Origin: Actinoallomurus soli
Lineage (GTDB): Bacteria > Actinomycetota > Actinomycetes > Streptosporangiales > Streptosporangiaceae
Direction: 5' to 3'
DNA: 64,000 nucleotides
NCBI RefSeq assembly: GCF_024055715.1
Contig: NZ_JAMXMV010000008.1
Span: 124,001 to 188,000, forward strand
This document shows positions 1 through 8,475 of the stretch, one piece after another (within the stretch, counting starts at the first letter, position 1; every line of letters begins with the position of its first letter). The position numbers and the translations under genes are program-made. The notes under the pieces were generated by a model that did no database searches, was not told where the DNA came from, and worked only from the letters and a program-made list of their open reading frames with translations.

Positions 1-596
1 GCGGCCTGCTCGTCGTCGGGGGCGAGCCCGTCGACGCCCGGGGTCGCGATCGGTCCCGGCGCGATGGAGTTGACGCGGATGCCGCGGCCCTTGAGCTCGT
101 TGGCCCAGGTGCGGGCGAAGGACCGGATCGCCGCCTTGGACGCGCCGTAGACGCCGAACGCCTCGCTGCCCGCCGTCGCCGCGATGGAGCCGGTCAGGAT
201 GACCGACGCGCCGTCGTTCAGCAGCGGGAGCGCCTTCTGGACGGTGAACAGCACTCCCTTGACGTTCGTGCCGAACGTCGCGTCGAAGTGCTCCTCGGTG
301 ACCTCTTCGAGCGTCTTGAACTCACCGCCGCCGGCGTTGGCGAACAGGACGTCGATGCGCAGCCCCTGGTCGGCGAGGGTCGCGTAGAGGCTGTCGAGGT
401 CCGCCAGGTCGGAGCTGTCGGCCTGGACCGCGGTCACCGATCCGCCGATGGCGGCGGCGGCCTCGTCCAGGGTCTCCTTGCGGCGTCCGGTGATGACGAC
501 GCGGGCGCCCTCCTGTGCGAACCGCCGGGCCGCGGCCAGTCCGATGCCGCTGGTGCCGCCCGTGACGACGGCGGTCTTTCCGTCGAGCTGTCCCAT
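1..596 (-). CDS. SDR family oxidoreductase (3' end outside window)
   Basis: NAD(P)-dependent short-chain dehydrogenase/reductase of the classical type; substrate unknown. The first 198 residues are visible and the C-terminus lies beyond the window edge. The N-terminus has the TGGTSGIG dinucleotide-binding glycine motif (about residues 12-19), then an NAG-type motif (FANAGG) and the catalytic YGASK. The start is ATG at 596-594; an upstream TTGACA -35 box supports it. It is divergent from a MarR regulator, a common arrangement in which the regulator controls the neighbouring reductase, for example in response to a reactive or phenolic compound. The fold assignment is firm; the physiological role is inferred only from context. 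Confidence 0.9.
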   Translation of the reverse strand, partial: MGQLDGKTAVVTGGTSGIGLAAARRFAQEGARVVITGRRKETLDEAAAAIGGSVTAVQADSSDLADLDSLYATLADQGLRIDVLFANAGGGEFKTLEEVTEEHFDATFGTNVKGVLFTVQKALPLLNDGASVILTGSIAATAGSEAFGVYGASKAAIRSFARTWANELKGRGIRVNSIAPGPIATPGVDGLAPDDEQA

Positions 597-649
597 GGTT
601 CTCTCCTGTTCGGGTTCGCCAACCCGGGTGGGTTGTTCAAGCTTCAACT

Positions 650-677
650 AAGTTACCGCAACTAGGTGACGTGTCAA
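650..677 (-). promoter_or_regulatory. Predicted promoter of the SDR gene
   Basis: On the minus strand a perfect TTGACA (677-672) is followed after 16 bp by TAACTT (655-650), a fair -10 match. The promoter lies about 55 bp upstream of the SDR start codon. A small inverted repeat AGTT-N5-AACT overlaps the -10 region and could be a regulator half-site pair. Confidence 0.5.
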
Positions 678-710
678 CCAATTCCGCCGCAGAGAAAATG
701 TGCAGCTCAT

Positions 711-734
711 ACTGTTCAGGCTGAACTGGACAGT
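711..734. promoter_or_regulatory. Imperfect inverted repeat, possible MarR operator
   Basis: An ACTGT...ACAGT imperfect palindrome, with a perfect TTCAG-G-CTGAA core at 715-725, lies about 30-50 bp upstream of the marR-like start, between the two divergent genes. MarR proteins usually bind such 16-24 bp palindromes and repress themselves and a neighbour. Assignment as the operator is inference. Confidence 0.35.
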
Positions 735-762
735 TTGGGCTGAAGGTTTTACCGTGGTCGGC

Positions 763-1212
763 ATGGCAGAGATCGATCCGGCCGTCTCCGAATCGGCCGT
801 CCGCGCGGCGCGCGAGGTCCGCGTGGTGGTCGGCCGCCTGCGCCGGCGGTTCCGGGAGACCTACGACACGGAGGGGCTGACGCCGTCGCAGACGTCCGCG
901 CTGAGCAGGCTGAGCAAGGCCGGACCGGCGTCGGCGAGCGACCTGGCAGCCGCCGAACGCGTACGGCCGCAGTCGATGGCCGCCACGCTCGCGGTGCTGG
1001 AGGAGCGCGGCCTGATCCAGCGGCGGCGCGACCCCGGCGACGGCCGCCGGCAACTGCTCTCGGTGAGCGAGACCGGGCAGGCGTATCTGGAGGACAAGCG
1101 CCGCGCGGGCGAGGAGTGGCTGGCCCGCGCCCTCGAAGACGACTACACCGAGGGCGAACGACAGACCATCATCGAGGCGCTGGCCCTGCTGGACCGGCTG
1201 ACGCACCGATGA
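763..1212 (+). CDS. MarR family transcriptional regulator
   Basis: A 149-residue winged-helix regulator. It carries a typical MarR recognition region (LTPSQTSALSRLSKAGPAS, then ERVRPQSMAATLAVLEERGLI) and the wing motif DPGDGRRQLLSVSE. ATG 763 is chosen; an in-frame GTG at 754 is the alternative. The stop codon overlaps the ATG of the following MFS gene (ATGA-type overlap), so the two are translationally coupled. It probably represses its own efflux operon and perhaps the divergent SDR gene until a small hydrophobic or phenolic ligand binds. Ligand unknown. Confidence 0.93.
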   Translation: MAEIDPAVSESAVRAAREVRVVVGRLRRRFRETYDTEGLTPSQTSALSRLSKAGPASASDLAAAERVRPQSMAATLAVLEERGLIQRRRDPGDGRRQLLSVSETGQAYLEDKRRAGEEWLARALEDDYTEGERQTIIEALALLDRLTHR

Positions 1213-2651
1213 GGGCGGAGGCCGAACGCTCCCGCCGTGCCGGGAGCGAGGCGGGGGAGGCCTTCGACCGCAGGCTGCTCGCCCCGATGATCCTCGGCGC
1301 GGTGCTCAACCCGATCAACTCCTCGATCGTCTCGGTCGCGCTGGTGCCGATCGGCGCCGCGTTCGGGGCGCCGCCCTCCCAGACGGCCTGGCTGGTCTCC
1401 GCGCTGTACCTCGCGACCTCGATCGGTCAGCCGGTGGTCGGGCGGCTGATCGACCTGTACGGGCCGCGTCGGCTGTTCCTCGCGGGCACCTCCCTGGTGG
1501 GGATCGCGGGGCTGGTCGGCCTCCTCGCCCCGAACCTGGGCGTGCTCGTGGTCGCGCGGGTGCTGCTCGGCTTCGGGACCTGCGCGGGCTATCCCGCCGC
1601 GATGCACCTCATCCGCAGTGAGGCGGAGCGTACCGGCAGGGGCAGCCCCGCCGGCGTGCTGACGGTGATCGCGGTCAGCACCCAGACCGTCGCCGTCATC
1701 GGTCCCACCCTGGGCGGACTGCTGATCGCGGTGGGCGGCTGGCGGACCACCTTCGCCGTCAACATCCCGCTCGCGGTGGCCGGCCTGGTCGTCGGCTCGC
1801 TGCGCCTGCCGAGGACACCCCTGCCCGAGCGGACTACCAGGGAGCGGCCGACGGCCCGGCTGGACCTGCCGGGGATGGCCCTGTTCGCCGTGACGCTGGT
1901 CGCGCTGCTGCTCTTCTTGATGAAGCCCGGAGCCGGTCACTGGTACCTCCCGGCGCTCGCCGTCGTGGCGGCGGCCGGTTTCGCCCTGCGGGAGTCGCGC
2001 GCGGCCGAGCCGTTCATCGACCTGGGCGTCCTCGGGGGCAACGTGCCCCTGCTGCTGACCTACGCCCGCGCGCTCCTCGCGTACGTCGTGTCCTACTCCT
2101 TCCTCTACGGCTACACGCAGTGGCTGGAGGACGGGCGTGGGCTGTCCGCGTCACAGGCCGGGCTGGCGCAGCTGCCGCTGTTCCTGACCGGCATCCTGGT
2201 CTCGACCCTGACCGGGCGGCACAAGGAGATCCGCGGCAAGCTCCTCGTGGGCGCGACCGGCCAGATCGCGGCCTGCGCGTTGCTCCTGCTGCTCCACCGG
2301 GGAAGCGCGGTGTGGCTGCTCGTCGCCGTGGCCATCGTCTGCGGCGTTCCCCAGGGGCTGAACAGCCTCGCCCTGCAGAACTCGGTGTACCACCAGGCCG
2401 ACCCGGCGCGGATCGGCTCGTCCGCCGGGCTGCTGCGCACCTTCAGCTACCTGGGCGCGATGGTCTCCTCCGCCGCCTGCGGCGCCTTCTTCTCCCACCG
2501 CGCCGACACGGGCGGCCTGCACCACCTGGCCTGGTTCATGCTCGCCGCCGGGGCCGCGTTCCTGGCGGTCACCGTGACCGACCGCTCGCTGCGCCGGATC
2601 GGCAAGGACGACGACGAAACCTCCCTCCGGCCCGGAACGACCCGGGCCTGA
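1209..2651 (+). CDS. MFS transporter, DHA2-like drug efflux
   Basis: An integral membrane exporter of 480 residues, the length of the 14-TM DHA2 drug:proton antiporters. Recognisable parts are the first helix with LNPINSSIVSVALVPIGAAF, the loop motif GRLIDLYGPRRLF (motif A) and a motif-C-like segment GPTLGGLL. The ATG overlaps the marR stop, which is why the start is at residue MRAEAERSRR rather than further upstream. Regulation by the preceding MarR protein is likely. The exported compound cannot be read from the sequence. Confidence 0.92.
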   Translation: MRAEAERSRRAGSEAGEAFDRRLLAPMILGAVLNPINSSIVSVALVPIGAAFGAPPSQTAWLVSALYLATSIGQPVVGRLIDLYGPRRLFLAGTSLVGIAGLVGLLAPNLGVLVVARVLLGFGTCAGYPAAMHLIRSEAERTGRGSPAGVLTVIAVSTQTVAVIGPTLGGLLIAVGGWRTTFAVNIPLAVAGLVVGSLRLPRTPLPERTTRERPTARLDLPGMALFAVTLVALLLFLMKPGAGHWYLPALAVVAAAGFALRESRAAEPFIDLGVLGGNVPLLLTYARALLAYVVSYSFLYGYTQWLEDGRGLSASQAGLAQLPLFLTGILVSTLTGRHKEIRGKLLVGATGQIAACALLLLLHRGSAVWLLVAVAIVCGVPQGLNSLALQNSVYHQADPARIGSSAGLLRTFSYLGAMVSSAACGAFFSHRADTGGLHHLAWFMLAAGAAFLAVTVTDRSLRRIGKDDDETSLRPGTTRA

Positions 2652-2675
2652 TCACCTACCAGAAATGGGAAAAAA

Positions 2676-3230
2676 ATGACGGAGAACACCGCCCTGCTCG
2701 TCATGGACGTCCAGCAGGGGATCGTGAGCCGCGTATCGGACCCCGCCTACCTGCCGCGCGTGGTCCGCGCGATCGACGCGGCCCGCGCGGCCGGCATCCC
2801 CGTGATGCACGTCGTGATCGGCTTCCGCTCCGGCCATCCGGAGACGACCGAGCGGAACAAGGCGTTCGGGGCCCTGCCCGCGGGCGCCTTCACGCCCGAG
2901 GACCCCGGCGCGGCCGTCCACCCGGACATCGAGCCGCGGCCGGAGGACATCGTGATCACCAAGAAGCGGGTCAGCGCCTTCGCCGGCAGCGACCTCGAGA
3001 TGGTCCTGCGCGCCCGCGGGATCGAGCATCTGGTCCTGGCGGGCATCGCCACCAGCGGCGTCGTCCTGTCGACGCTGCGTCAGGCCGCCGACCTCGACTA
3101 CCGGCTCACCGTCCTCGCGGACGGCTGCCTCGATGGCGACCCCGAGGTGCACCGGGTCCTCACCGAGAAGGTCTTCCCCCGTCAGGCGGACGTGGTCTCC
3201 GTCGAGGAGTGGGTGTCGGCCCTGGCGTGA
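2676..3230 (+). CDS. Isochorismatase-fold protein lacking the nucleophilic cysteine
   Basis: A 184-residue protein of the isochorismatase/cysteine hydrolase superfamily. The conserved Asp is present (LLVMDVQQG) and so is a Lys segment (VITKKRVSAF). The segment that normally holds the catalytic cysteine (family form T-x-x-C-V-x-x-T) reads TSGVVLST, so the cysteine position is valine. Related actinobacterial proteins with the same change exist and are usually annotated as cysteine hydrolase, but the standard thioester chemistry should not be possible. It lies 24 bp after the MFS gene and is probably co-transcribed with marR-MFS. Confidence 0.85.
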   Translation: MTENTALLVMDVQQGIVSRVSDPAYLPRVVRAIDAARAAGIPVMHVVIGFRSGHPETTERNKAFGALPAGAFTPEDPGAAVHPDIEPRPEDIVITKKRVSAFAGSDLEMVLRARGIEHLVLAGIATSGVVLSTLRQAADLDYRLTVLADGCLDGDPEVHRVLTEKVFPRQADVVSVEEWVSALA

Positions 3231-3298
3231 CGCCGCCGCAGGCCGCCGGTCACGCGCTGGGCGTGGCCGGCGGCCACCGTGCGCGAAGCACCGGGTTG

Positions 3299-3315
3299 AT
3301 CTCGTATAGTGAGAC
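3299..3315. promoter_or_regulatory. Putative BCAA operator upstream of the ilvB leader
   Basis: TCTC-GTATAG-TGAGAC, an inverted repeat whose half-sites flank a TATAGT -10 hexamer (3305-3310). The same TCTC-N6-TGAGAC pattern occurs upstream of leuB (23813-23829) and cimA (27109-27125). Binding here would cover the -10 box, as expected for a repressor. The regulator is not encoded in the window; an IclR protein of the LtbR/NdgR group is a guess. Confidence 0.55.
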
Positions 3316-3354
3316 ATACCGTCCAGGGATTTGACGCGGGCCGGGAAACCCACC

Positions 3355-3411
3355 ATGGTTGACACCATGAACCGCAACCTGATTCTCGTACTTGGTCGGC
3401 GCGCAAGCTGA
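3355..3411 (+). CDS. ilvB leader peptide (attenuation)
   Basis: A short reading frame upstream of ilvB ends MNRNLILVLGRRAS-stop, with five consecutive BCAA codons (Leu-Ile-Leu-Val-Leu, 3379-3393). The ATG at 3355 gives 18 residues; an in-frame ATG at 3367 gives 14. Its stop codon (3409-3411) lies inside the loop of the perfect hairpin 3399-3408/3423-3432, and an intrinsic terminator follows at 3434. This is the design of a ribosome-mediated attenuator: stalling at BCAA codons when charged tRNAs are scarce changes downstream RNA folding. Similar leaders are known before ilvB in other actinobacteria. Confidence 0.85.
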   Translation: MVDTMNRNLILVLGRRAS

Positions 3412-3477
3412 CCGAGTAGATCGCTTGCGCGCTCCCCTCGACCGCCATCCGGCGCGAGGGGTTTTTTGTTGGCCATA
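3394..3477 (+). terminator. ilvB attenuator: leader hairpin and intrinsic terminator
   Basis: The first stem pairs GCGCGCAAGC (3399-3408) with GCTTGCGCGC (3423-3432), loop 14 nt. The terminator pairs CCCCTCG (3434-3440) with CGAGGGG (3465-3471) and is followed by six T. A possible antiterminator extends the first stem by GGTCG (3394-3398) with CGACC (3439-3443), bulging six bases and taking part of the terminator's left arm. The two stems and the T-run are visible; the switching scheme is inference. Confidence 0.8.
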
Positions 3478-3570
3478 ACCCCGGCCCCGCGCACCGCGTC
3501 CCGGACGGCACCGCCCGCCCGGCACGCTCAGGGGCAGAGCCCAGCGCTCAAGACCACAAGGATGAAGCAG

Positions 3571-5313
3571 ATGACCGAACGGATGACCGGATCCCAGGCG
3601 CTCATCAGAGCCCTGGAGGAGGTCGGCGTCGACACCGTCTTCGGGATCCCCGGCGGAGCCATCCTCCCCGCGTACGACCCCCTCTTCGACTCGCAGAAGA
3701 TCCGCCACATCCTTGTACGGCACGAGCAGGGCGCCGGCCACGCCGCTCAGGGGTACGCGCAGGCGACGGGCAGGGTGGGCGTGTGCATGGCGACCAGCGG
3801 CCCCGGGGCGACGAACCTCGTGACGCCGATCGCCGACGCGTACATGGACTCGGTGCCGATCGTCGCGATCACCGGCCAGGTCGCGAGCGGCGCGATCGGC
3901 ACGGACGCCTTCCAGGAGGCGGACATCTCCGGCATCACGATGCCGATCACCAAACACAACTTCCTGGTCACCGACCCGTCCGAGATCGGCCGTACGATCG
4001 CCGAGGCGTTCCACATCGCCTCGACCGGCCGGCCGGGCCCCGTCCTCGTCGACATCTCCAAGGACGCGCTGCAGAACGAGACCGACTTCACCTGGCCGCA
4101 GCCGATGCAGCTGCCCGGCTACCGGCCGGTGACGCGGCCGCACGCCAAGCAGGTGCGCGAGGCCGCCCGCCTGCTCGTCGAGGCCAAGCGGCCGGTGCTG
4201 TACGTCGGCGGTGGAGTGCTCAAGGCAGGGGCCGCCGACGAGCTGCGCGCCCTCGCCGAGCTGACCGGCGCCCCGGTGGTGACCACGCTGATGGCCAAGG
4301 GCGCGCTGCCCGACAGCCACCCGCTGCACATGGGCATGCCCGGCATGCACGGCAGCGTCGGCGCGGTGGGCGCGCTGCAGCGTTCGGACCTGCTGGTCAC
4401 GCTGGGCGCGCGGTTCGACGACCGGGTCACCGGCCGGGTGGACAGCTTCGCCCCCGGGGCGAAGGTCGTGCACGCCGACATCGACCCGGCCGAGATCTCC
4501 AAGAACCGCCACGCCGACGTGCCGATCGTCGGTGACGCCCGCGACGTCCTCACCGACCTGGTCAACGCCGTGCGCGCCGAGCACGCGGCGGGCCGCAAGG
4601 GCGACTACGAGGACTGGTGGCGCCAGCTCAACGCCTGGCGCGAGACGTACCCGCTGGGCTACGACCAGCCGGAGGACGGCAGCCTGGCGCCGCAGTACGT
4701 CATCGAGCGCATCGGCAAGGTCGTCGGCCCGGACGCGCTGTACGTCGCCGGGGTGGGCCAGCACCAGATGTGGACCGCGCAGTTCATCGGCTACGAGAAC
4801 CCCGGATCGTTCATCAACTCCGGCGGGCTCGGCACGATGGGCTACGCCGTGCCGGCCGCGATGGGCGCCAAGCAGGGCCGGCCCGACACCCCGGTCTGGG
4901 CGATCGACGGCGACGGCTGCTTCCAGATGACCAACCAGGAGCTGGCCACCTGCGCCATCGAGGGCATCCCGGTCAAGGTCGCCGTCATCAACAACGGCAA
5001 CCTCGGCATGATCCGCCAGTGGCAGACCCTGTTCTACGACGGGCGCTACTCCAACAGCGACCTGCAGTCCCGGCGGATCCCCGACTTCGTCAAGCTCGCG
5101 GAGGCGTACGGCTGCGTCGGGCTGCGCTGCGACAACGCCGCCGACGTGGACGCCACGATCGCCAAGGCCATGGAGATCAACGACGTCCCGGTCGTGATCG
5201 ACTTCGTGGTCCACCAGGACGCGATGGTCTGGCCGATGGTGGCGGCCGGCACCGGCAACGACGAGATCAAGATCGCCCGGGACATGGCGCCCGACTGGGA
5301 GAACGGTGACTGA
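3571..5313 (+). CDS. ilvB: Acetolactate synthase large subunit
   Basis: A ThDP-, FAD- and Mg-dependent enzyme that condenses two pyruvates to 2-acetolactate (valine/leucine) or pyruvate with 2-oxobutanoate to acetohydroxybutyrate (isoleucine). The 580 residues show the three-domain family layout: N-terminal ThDP-PYR domain with catalytic Glu52 in [10 protein letters not shown], a central FAD-binding domain, and a C-terminal ThDP-PP domain with the GDGCFQMT...NNGN metal/ThDP motif. ATG 3571 has AAGGA eight bases upstream; ATG 3562 is a less likely alternative. It is followed after 5 bp by ilvN and then ilvC, one operon controlled by the attenuator and operator upstream. Confidence 0.96.
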   Translation: MTERMTGSQALIRALEEVGVDTVFGIPGGAILPAYDPLFDSQKIRHILVRHEQGAGHAAQGYAQATGRVGVCMATSGPGATNLVTPIADAYMDSVPIVAITGQVASGAIGTDAFQEADISGITMPITKHNFLVTDPSEIGRTIAEAFHIASTGRPGPVLVDISKDALQNETDFTWPQPMQLPGYRPVTRPHAKQVREAARLLVEAKRPVLYVGGGVLKAGAADELRALAELTGAPVVTTLMAKGALPDSHPLHMGMPGMHGSVGAVGALQRSDLLVTLGARFDDRVTGRVDSFAPGAKVVHADIDPAEISKNRHADVPIVGDARDVLTDLVNAVRAEHAAGRKGDYEDWWRQLNAWRETYPLGYDQPEDGSLAPQYVIERIGKVVGPDALYVAGVGQHQMWTAQFIGYENPGSFINSGGLGTMGYAVPAAMGAKQGRPDTPVWAIDGDGCFQMTNQELATCAIEGIPVKVAVINNGNLGMIRQWQTLFYDGRYSNSDLQSRRIPDFVKLAEAYGCVGLRCDNAADVDATIAKAMEINDVPVVIDFVVHQDAMVWPMVAAGTGNDEIKIARDMAPDWENGD

Positions 5314-5318
5314 CTGAC

Positions 5319-5843
5319 ATGAGCAGGCACACGCTTTCGGTGCTGGTCGAGAACAAGCCCGGCATTCTCGCCCGGGTCGCCTCGCTGTTCTCCCGGCGCG
5401 GATTCAACATCGACTCCCTCGCCGTCGGCACGACCGAGCATCCGGACATCTCCCGGATGACGATCGTCGTCAACGTCGAGGAGCTCCCGCTGGAGCAGGT
5501 GACCAAGCAGCTGAACAAGCTGGTCAACGTCATTAAGATCGTCGAGCTGGACCCCTCGGCGTCGGTGCAGCGCGAGTTGGTGCTGATCAAGGTTCGCGCC
5601 GACTCCGAGACCCGCTCGCAGGTTCTGGAGACGGTCCAGCTCTTCCGCGCGAAGGTCGTCGACGTGGCCACGGACGCGGTCACGGTCGAGGCCACCGGCA
5701 GCAGGGACAAACTGGAGGCTCTGATTCGGGTCCTGGAGCCGTTCGGTATCAAGGAACTGGTGCAGTCGGGCATGGTGGCCATCGGCCGTGGCGCCCGCTC
5801 CATCACCGACCGCTCGTTGCGCGCCATCGAGCGCAGCGCGTGA
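5319..5843 (+). CDS. ilvN: Acetolactate synthase small (regulatory) subunit
   Basis: A 174-residue regulatory subunit that activates IlvB and gives valine feedback inhibition. The N-terminal ACT domain (HTLSVLVENKPGILARVASLF, RGFNIDSLAVG) is followed by a second ACT-like C-terminal domain (about residues 80-165), the normal length for actinobacterial IlvN. It starts 5 bp after ilvB, so expression is coupled. Nothing unusual is visible. Confidence 0.96.
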   Translation: MSRHTLSVLVENKPGILARVASLFSRRGFNIDSLAVGTTEHPDISRMTIVVNVEELPLEQVTKQLNKLVNVIKIVELDPSASVQRELVLIKVRADSETRSQVLETVQLFRAKVVDVATDAVTVEATGSRDKLEALIRVLEPFGIKELVQSGMVAIGRGARSITDRSLRAIERSA

Positions 5844-5864
5844 GATCTAGAGAGGCAAGATCAA

Positions 5865-6857
5865 GTGGCTGAGATCTTCTACGACAACGACGCCGACCTG
5901 AGCGTCATCCAGGGCCGCCACGTCGCGGTGCTCGGATACGGCAGCCAGGGGCACGCGCACGCGCTCTCGCTCCGCGACTCCGGCGTCGACGTGCGCGTCG
6001 GCCTGCCGAAGGACTCCAAGAGCCGGGAGAAGGCCGAGAACGACGGCCTGCGCGTCGTCACGCCCGAGGAGGCCTGTGAGGAGGCCGACCTCACGATGGT
6101 GCTGATCCCGGACCACCTGCAGCGGCAGGTGTACGCCGACGCGATCGCGCCGTCCCTCGTCGAGGGCGACGCCCTGTTCTTCGGGCACGGTCTCAACATC
6201 CGCTACGGCCTCATCGAGCCGCCGGAGGGCGTCGACGTGGCCATGGTCGCGCCGAAGGGCCCGGGCCACCTCGTGCGCCGCCAGTACACCGAGGGCCGCG
6301 GCGTGCCGGTGCTCGTCGCCGTCGAGCGCGACGCCAGCGGCAACGCCTGGCCGCTCACCCTCTCGTACGCGAAGGCCATCGGCGGCACCCGTCCGGGCGC
6401 GCTGAAGACGACCTTCAAGGAGGAGACCGAGACCGACCTGTTCGGCGAGCAGGCCGTGCTGTGCGGCGGCGTCTCCGAGCTCATCAAGGCGGGCTTCCAG
6501 ACCCTCGTCGACGCCGGCTACCAGCCCGAGGCCGCCTACTTCGAGTGCCTGCACGAGATGAAGCTCATCGTCGACCTCATGTACGAGGGCGGCCTGTCGA
6601 AGATGCGCTGGTCGATCTCTGACACCGCGGAGTTCGGCGACTACACCCGCGGCCCGCGCATCATCACCGACGAGACCCGCGAGGAGATGCGCAAGATCCT
6701 CAAGGAGATCCAGGACGGCACCTTCACCAAGGAGCTCGTGGAGGAGTTCGACGCCGGCCGGCCGAACTTCCTCAAGCGCCGCGAGGAGGAGCAGAACTCC
6801 CCGATCGAGCAGACCGGCGCCAAGCTCCGCCCGATGATGTCCTGGCTGCAGGACTGA
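5865..6857 (+). CDS. ilvC: Ketol-acid reductoisomerase (class I)
   Basis: Converts acetolactate or acetohydroxybutyrate to the 2,3-dihydroxy acids by Mg-dependent alkyl migration and NAD(P)H reduction. 330 residues is the length of the short, class I enzyme. The Rossmann motif [10 protein letters not shown] is near residue 26 and the knotted C-terminal domain carries the metal-binding Glu residues ([20 protein letters not shown]). It starts with GTG, preceded by an AGAGAGG ribosome site, 21 bp after ilvN. It is the last gene of ilvBNC; a 10-bp GC hairpin follows at 6879. Confidence 0.96.
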   Translation: MAEIFYDNDADLSVIQGRHVAVLGYGSQGHAHALSLRDSGVDVRVGLPKDSKSREKAENDGLRVVTPEEACEEADLTMVLIPDHLQRQVYADAIAPSLVEGDALFFGHGLNIRYGLIEPPEGVDVAMVAPKGPGHLVRRQYTEGRGVPVLVAVERDASGNAWPLTLSYAKAIGGTRPGALKTTFKEETETDLFGEQAVLCGGVSELIKAGFQTLVDAGYQPEAAYFECLHEMKLIVDLMYEGGLSKMRWSISDTAEFGDYTRGPRIITDETREEMRKILKEIQDGTFTKELVEEFDAGRPNFLKRREEEQNSPIEQTGAKLRPMMSWLQD

Positions 6858-6878
6858 TCCACCGGACCGGCTGAACCT

Positions 6879-6911
6879 CGCCCCGGCGTGTGCGACCGCA
6901 CCGCCGGGGCG
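6879..6911 (+). terminator. Hairpin after ilvC
   Basis: CGCCCCGGCG (6879-6888) pairs perfectly with CGCCGGGGCG (6902-6911) around a 13-nt loop. There is no T-run, as is frequent for high-GC actinobacterial terminators. It lies 22 bp after the ilvC stop. Confidence 0.6.
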
Positions 6912-6965
6912 ACGTCGTCCGGGGGCGCGAAAGTCGGCAACCGCCGGAACCTCGGGCTTGGTCAA

Positions 6966-6992
6966 TAGCACTTCGTAAGTCAGTGCTACGAA
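6966..6992. promoter_or_regulatory. Inverted repeat upstream of the 4-TM/TS-fold operon
   Basis: TAGCACT (6966-6972) and AGTGCTA (6982-6988) form a 7-bp inverted repeat; TTCGTA and TACGAA give an overlapping alternative pairing. The stretch 6912-7138 otherwise holds no gene. It may be an operator or leader structure for the gene at 7139; function unknown. Confidence 0.35.
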
Positions 6993-7138
6993 TGCCGGTT
7001 CGGGGCGCGCCTCAACCTCATTTCGGCACAGACCGGCGGCGGGAAGGAGGATACTTACGGCGGTAAATGGGCGGTTTCGACGCCGGTGGTCGTGGGTGCC
7101 CGGAACCGTGCCCTGAGGCGCGAGAGCGGGACGGGCTC

Positions 7139-7837
7139 ATGCGTAAGACATCTTTAGGACCCTCGAAGACCGAACACCACGAACGCCGGGCCGAGATCGA
7201 CCCGACCGACTTCATCCCCCTCCTGGCCACCGACTTCGGCGGCATCTACCAGGTCTACCTCGCCGCCTCCGACGAGCGGCTGAAGATGCTGCGGCTGGCG
7301 ATGAGCCTGCTCGCCGCGCCGTTCGCCGCGGTGGTCGCGCTGACCAGCGCCAAGGTTCTCGACCCGGCCGCGCTGACGTCCTGGCACCGCATCCCCGCGT
7401 ACGTCTTCGCCCTCACGGCGATCTTCGGGGCGATGGGCGTCCTGCCGTACCTCCGCCTCATCGAGGCGACGTCCCGGCACCTGCGCACCGCGCGGGCGGT
7501 GAACAACTTCCGGCTGCTCTACGTCGAGGAGCTCCGCGACCACTTCAGCCAGGTCGGCTGGGCCCCGAACCTGCCGGTCGACCCCGCCTACCCGGAGGCG
7601 TTCGCGCCGACCTCCAGCTCCGGCCTCACCGCCATCGGGCTCGCGATCGTCGACGCAGCGTACATCTCGATCGGGCTGCTCGGGCTGTCGGGCGCACGGC
7701 CGACCATGATCGTCGTGACGGTCTGGATCGCGGTCACCGCCACGCTGCTGTTCCTCATCTACCACGTCCGCCTCGGCGCGGCCCGCCGGCGGCAGGGCCC
7801 GGCCAACCCGTACGGCTTCCCGTCGGTGGAGTCCTGA
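7139..7837 (+). CDS. Four-TM membrane protein of unknown function
   Basis: Not recognised as a named family. The 232 residues hold a charged, soluble N-terminus of about 55 residues (PTDFIPLLATDFGGIYQVYL), two hydrophobic helices (about 62-82 and 95-115), a polar linker with VNNFRLLYVEELRDHF, and two more helices (about 165-187 and 193-213), ending in a basic tail. ATG 7139 is taken; the frame stays open upstream to 7067. The next gene starts 1 bp after this stop, so the two products are translationally coupled and probably act together. The small 4-TM layout could suit a channel or pore, but no motif proves this. Confidence 0.75.
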   Translation: MRKTSLGPSKTEHHERRAEIDPTDFIPLLATDFGGIYQVYLAASDERLKMLRLAMSLLAAPFAAVVALTSAKVLDPAALTSWHRIPAYVFALTAIFGAMGVLPYLRLIEATSRHLRTARAVNNFRLLYVEELRDHFSQVGWAPNLPVDPAYPEAFAPTSSSGLTAIGLAIVDAAYISIGLLGLSGARPTMIVVTVWIAVTATLLFLIYHVRLGAARRRQGPANPYGFPSVES

Positions 7838-7838
7838 G

Positions 7839-8465
7839 GTGGAACGCTGGCACACGTGCGGCGAGGCGTGGATCGGCCTGATGCGGCACGTCTGGACGAC
7901 GGGAGTGGCGGGCCTGGACGACCGGGGCCCGGTCATCGAGGCGCCGCCGCGGCTGTTCGAGATAGCGACGCTCGGCTGGGACGACCCGATCGTCCGCGCG
8001 TACGGCGACGCCGAGGCCGTCGCCCGCTACACCGCCAAGTTCACCCGGACGGACGTCGTGCCTCCCTTCAAGTACAGCTACGGGGCGCGGCTGCGCGACC
8101 TGCTCGGCGTGGACCAGATCGACTGGGTGATCGAGCTGCTGCGGGTCCGTCCGTGGACCAAGAGCGGGTGGATCTCCCTCACGGTCCCCGGCGAGCGGCA
8201 GGACGCCGTGCCGTGCCTCGCCGCCCTGGCGTTCCGCGTACGGTCCTCGCGCCTGTCGATGACCGCGACGTTCCGCTCGCAGAACGCCTTCACGAGCTAT
8301 CTGAACTACCTGCCGCTGCGCGCGGTGCAGGTGGAGGTCGCCGGGGCGGTCGGCCTCCCCGCCGGGACGATGCGGGTCTTCGTCGACGTGCCGCACGTGT
8401 ACATTGCCGACACCGGCGCCGTCACCGCCGTTCTGGCGCGGACCGCCATGCGCGGCGCCGCCTGA
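7839..8465 (+). CDS. Thymidylate synthase superfamily protein
   Basis: A 208-residue protein with thymidylate synthase/dCMP hydroxymethylase fold hallmarks, resembling the short archaeal-type members. These are an N-terminal segment with GLDDRGPVIEAPPRLFEI, the F-YSYGARLRDLLGVDQIDWVIELL block, a PC dipeptide at the catalytic cysteine position (AVPCLAALAFRV), an RS pair in ATFRSQNAF, an Asn in SYLNYLPL, and PHVY near the end (compare THLY in ThyA). The Asp after RS that binds dUMP is replaced (RSQN), so the substrate may differ. GTG start, 1 bp after the membrane protein. A role as the cell's dTMP source is doubtful given the partner and substitutions. Confidence 0.8.
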   Translation: MERWHTCGEAWIGLMRHVWTTGVAGLDDRGPVIEAPPRLFEIATLGWDDPIVRAYGDAEAVARYTAKFTRTDVVPPFKYSYGARLRDLLGVDQIDWVIELLRVRPWTKSGWISLTVPGERQDAVPCLAALAFRVRSSRLSMTATFRSQNAFTSYLNYLPLRAVQVEVAGAVGLPAGTMRVFVDVPHVYIADTGAVTAVLARTAMRGAA

Positions 8466-8475
8466 GCGAGCGCGG

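Noticed and set aside
3250-5214. A 654-codon minus-strand open frame
   Set aside because: Antisense to ilvB and its leader; low-complexity translation typical of shadow frames.
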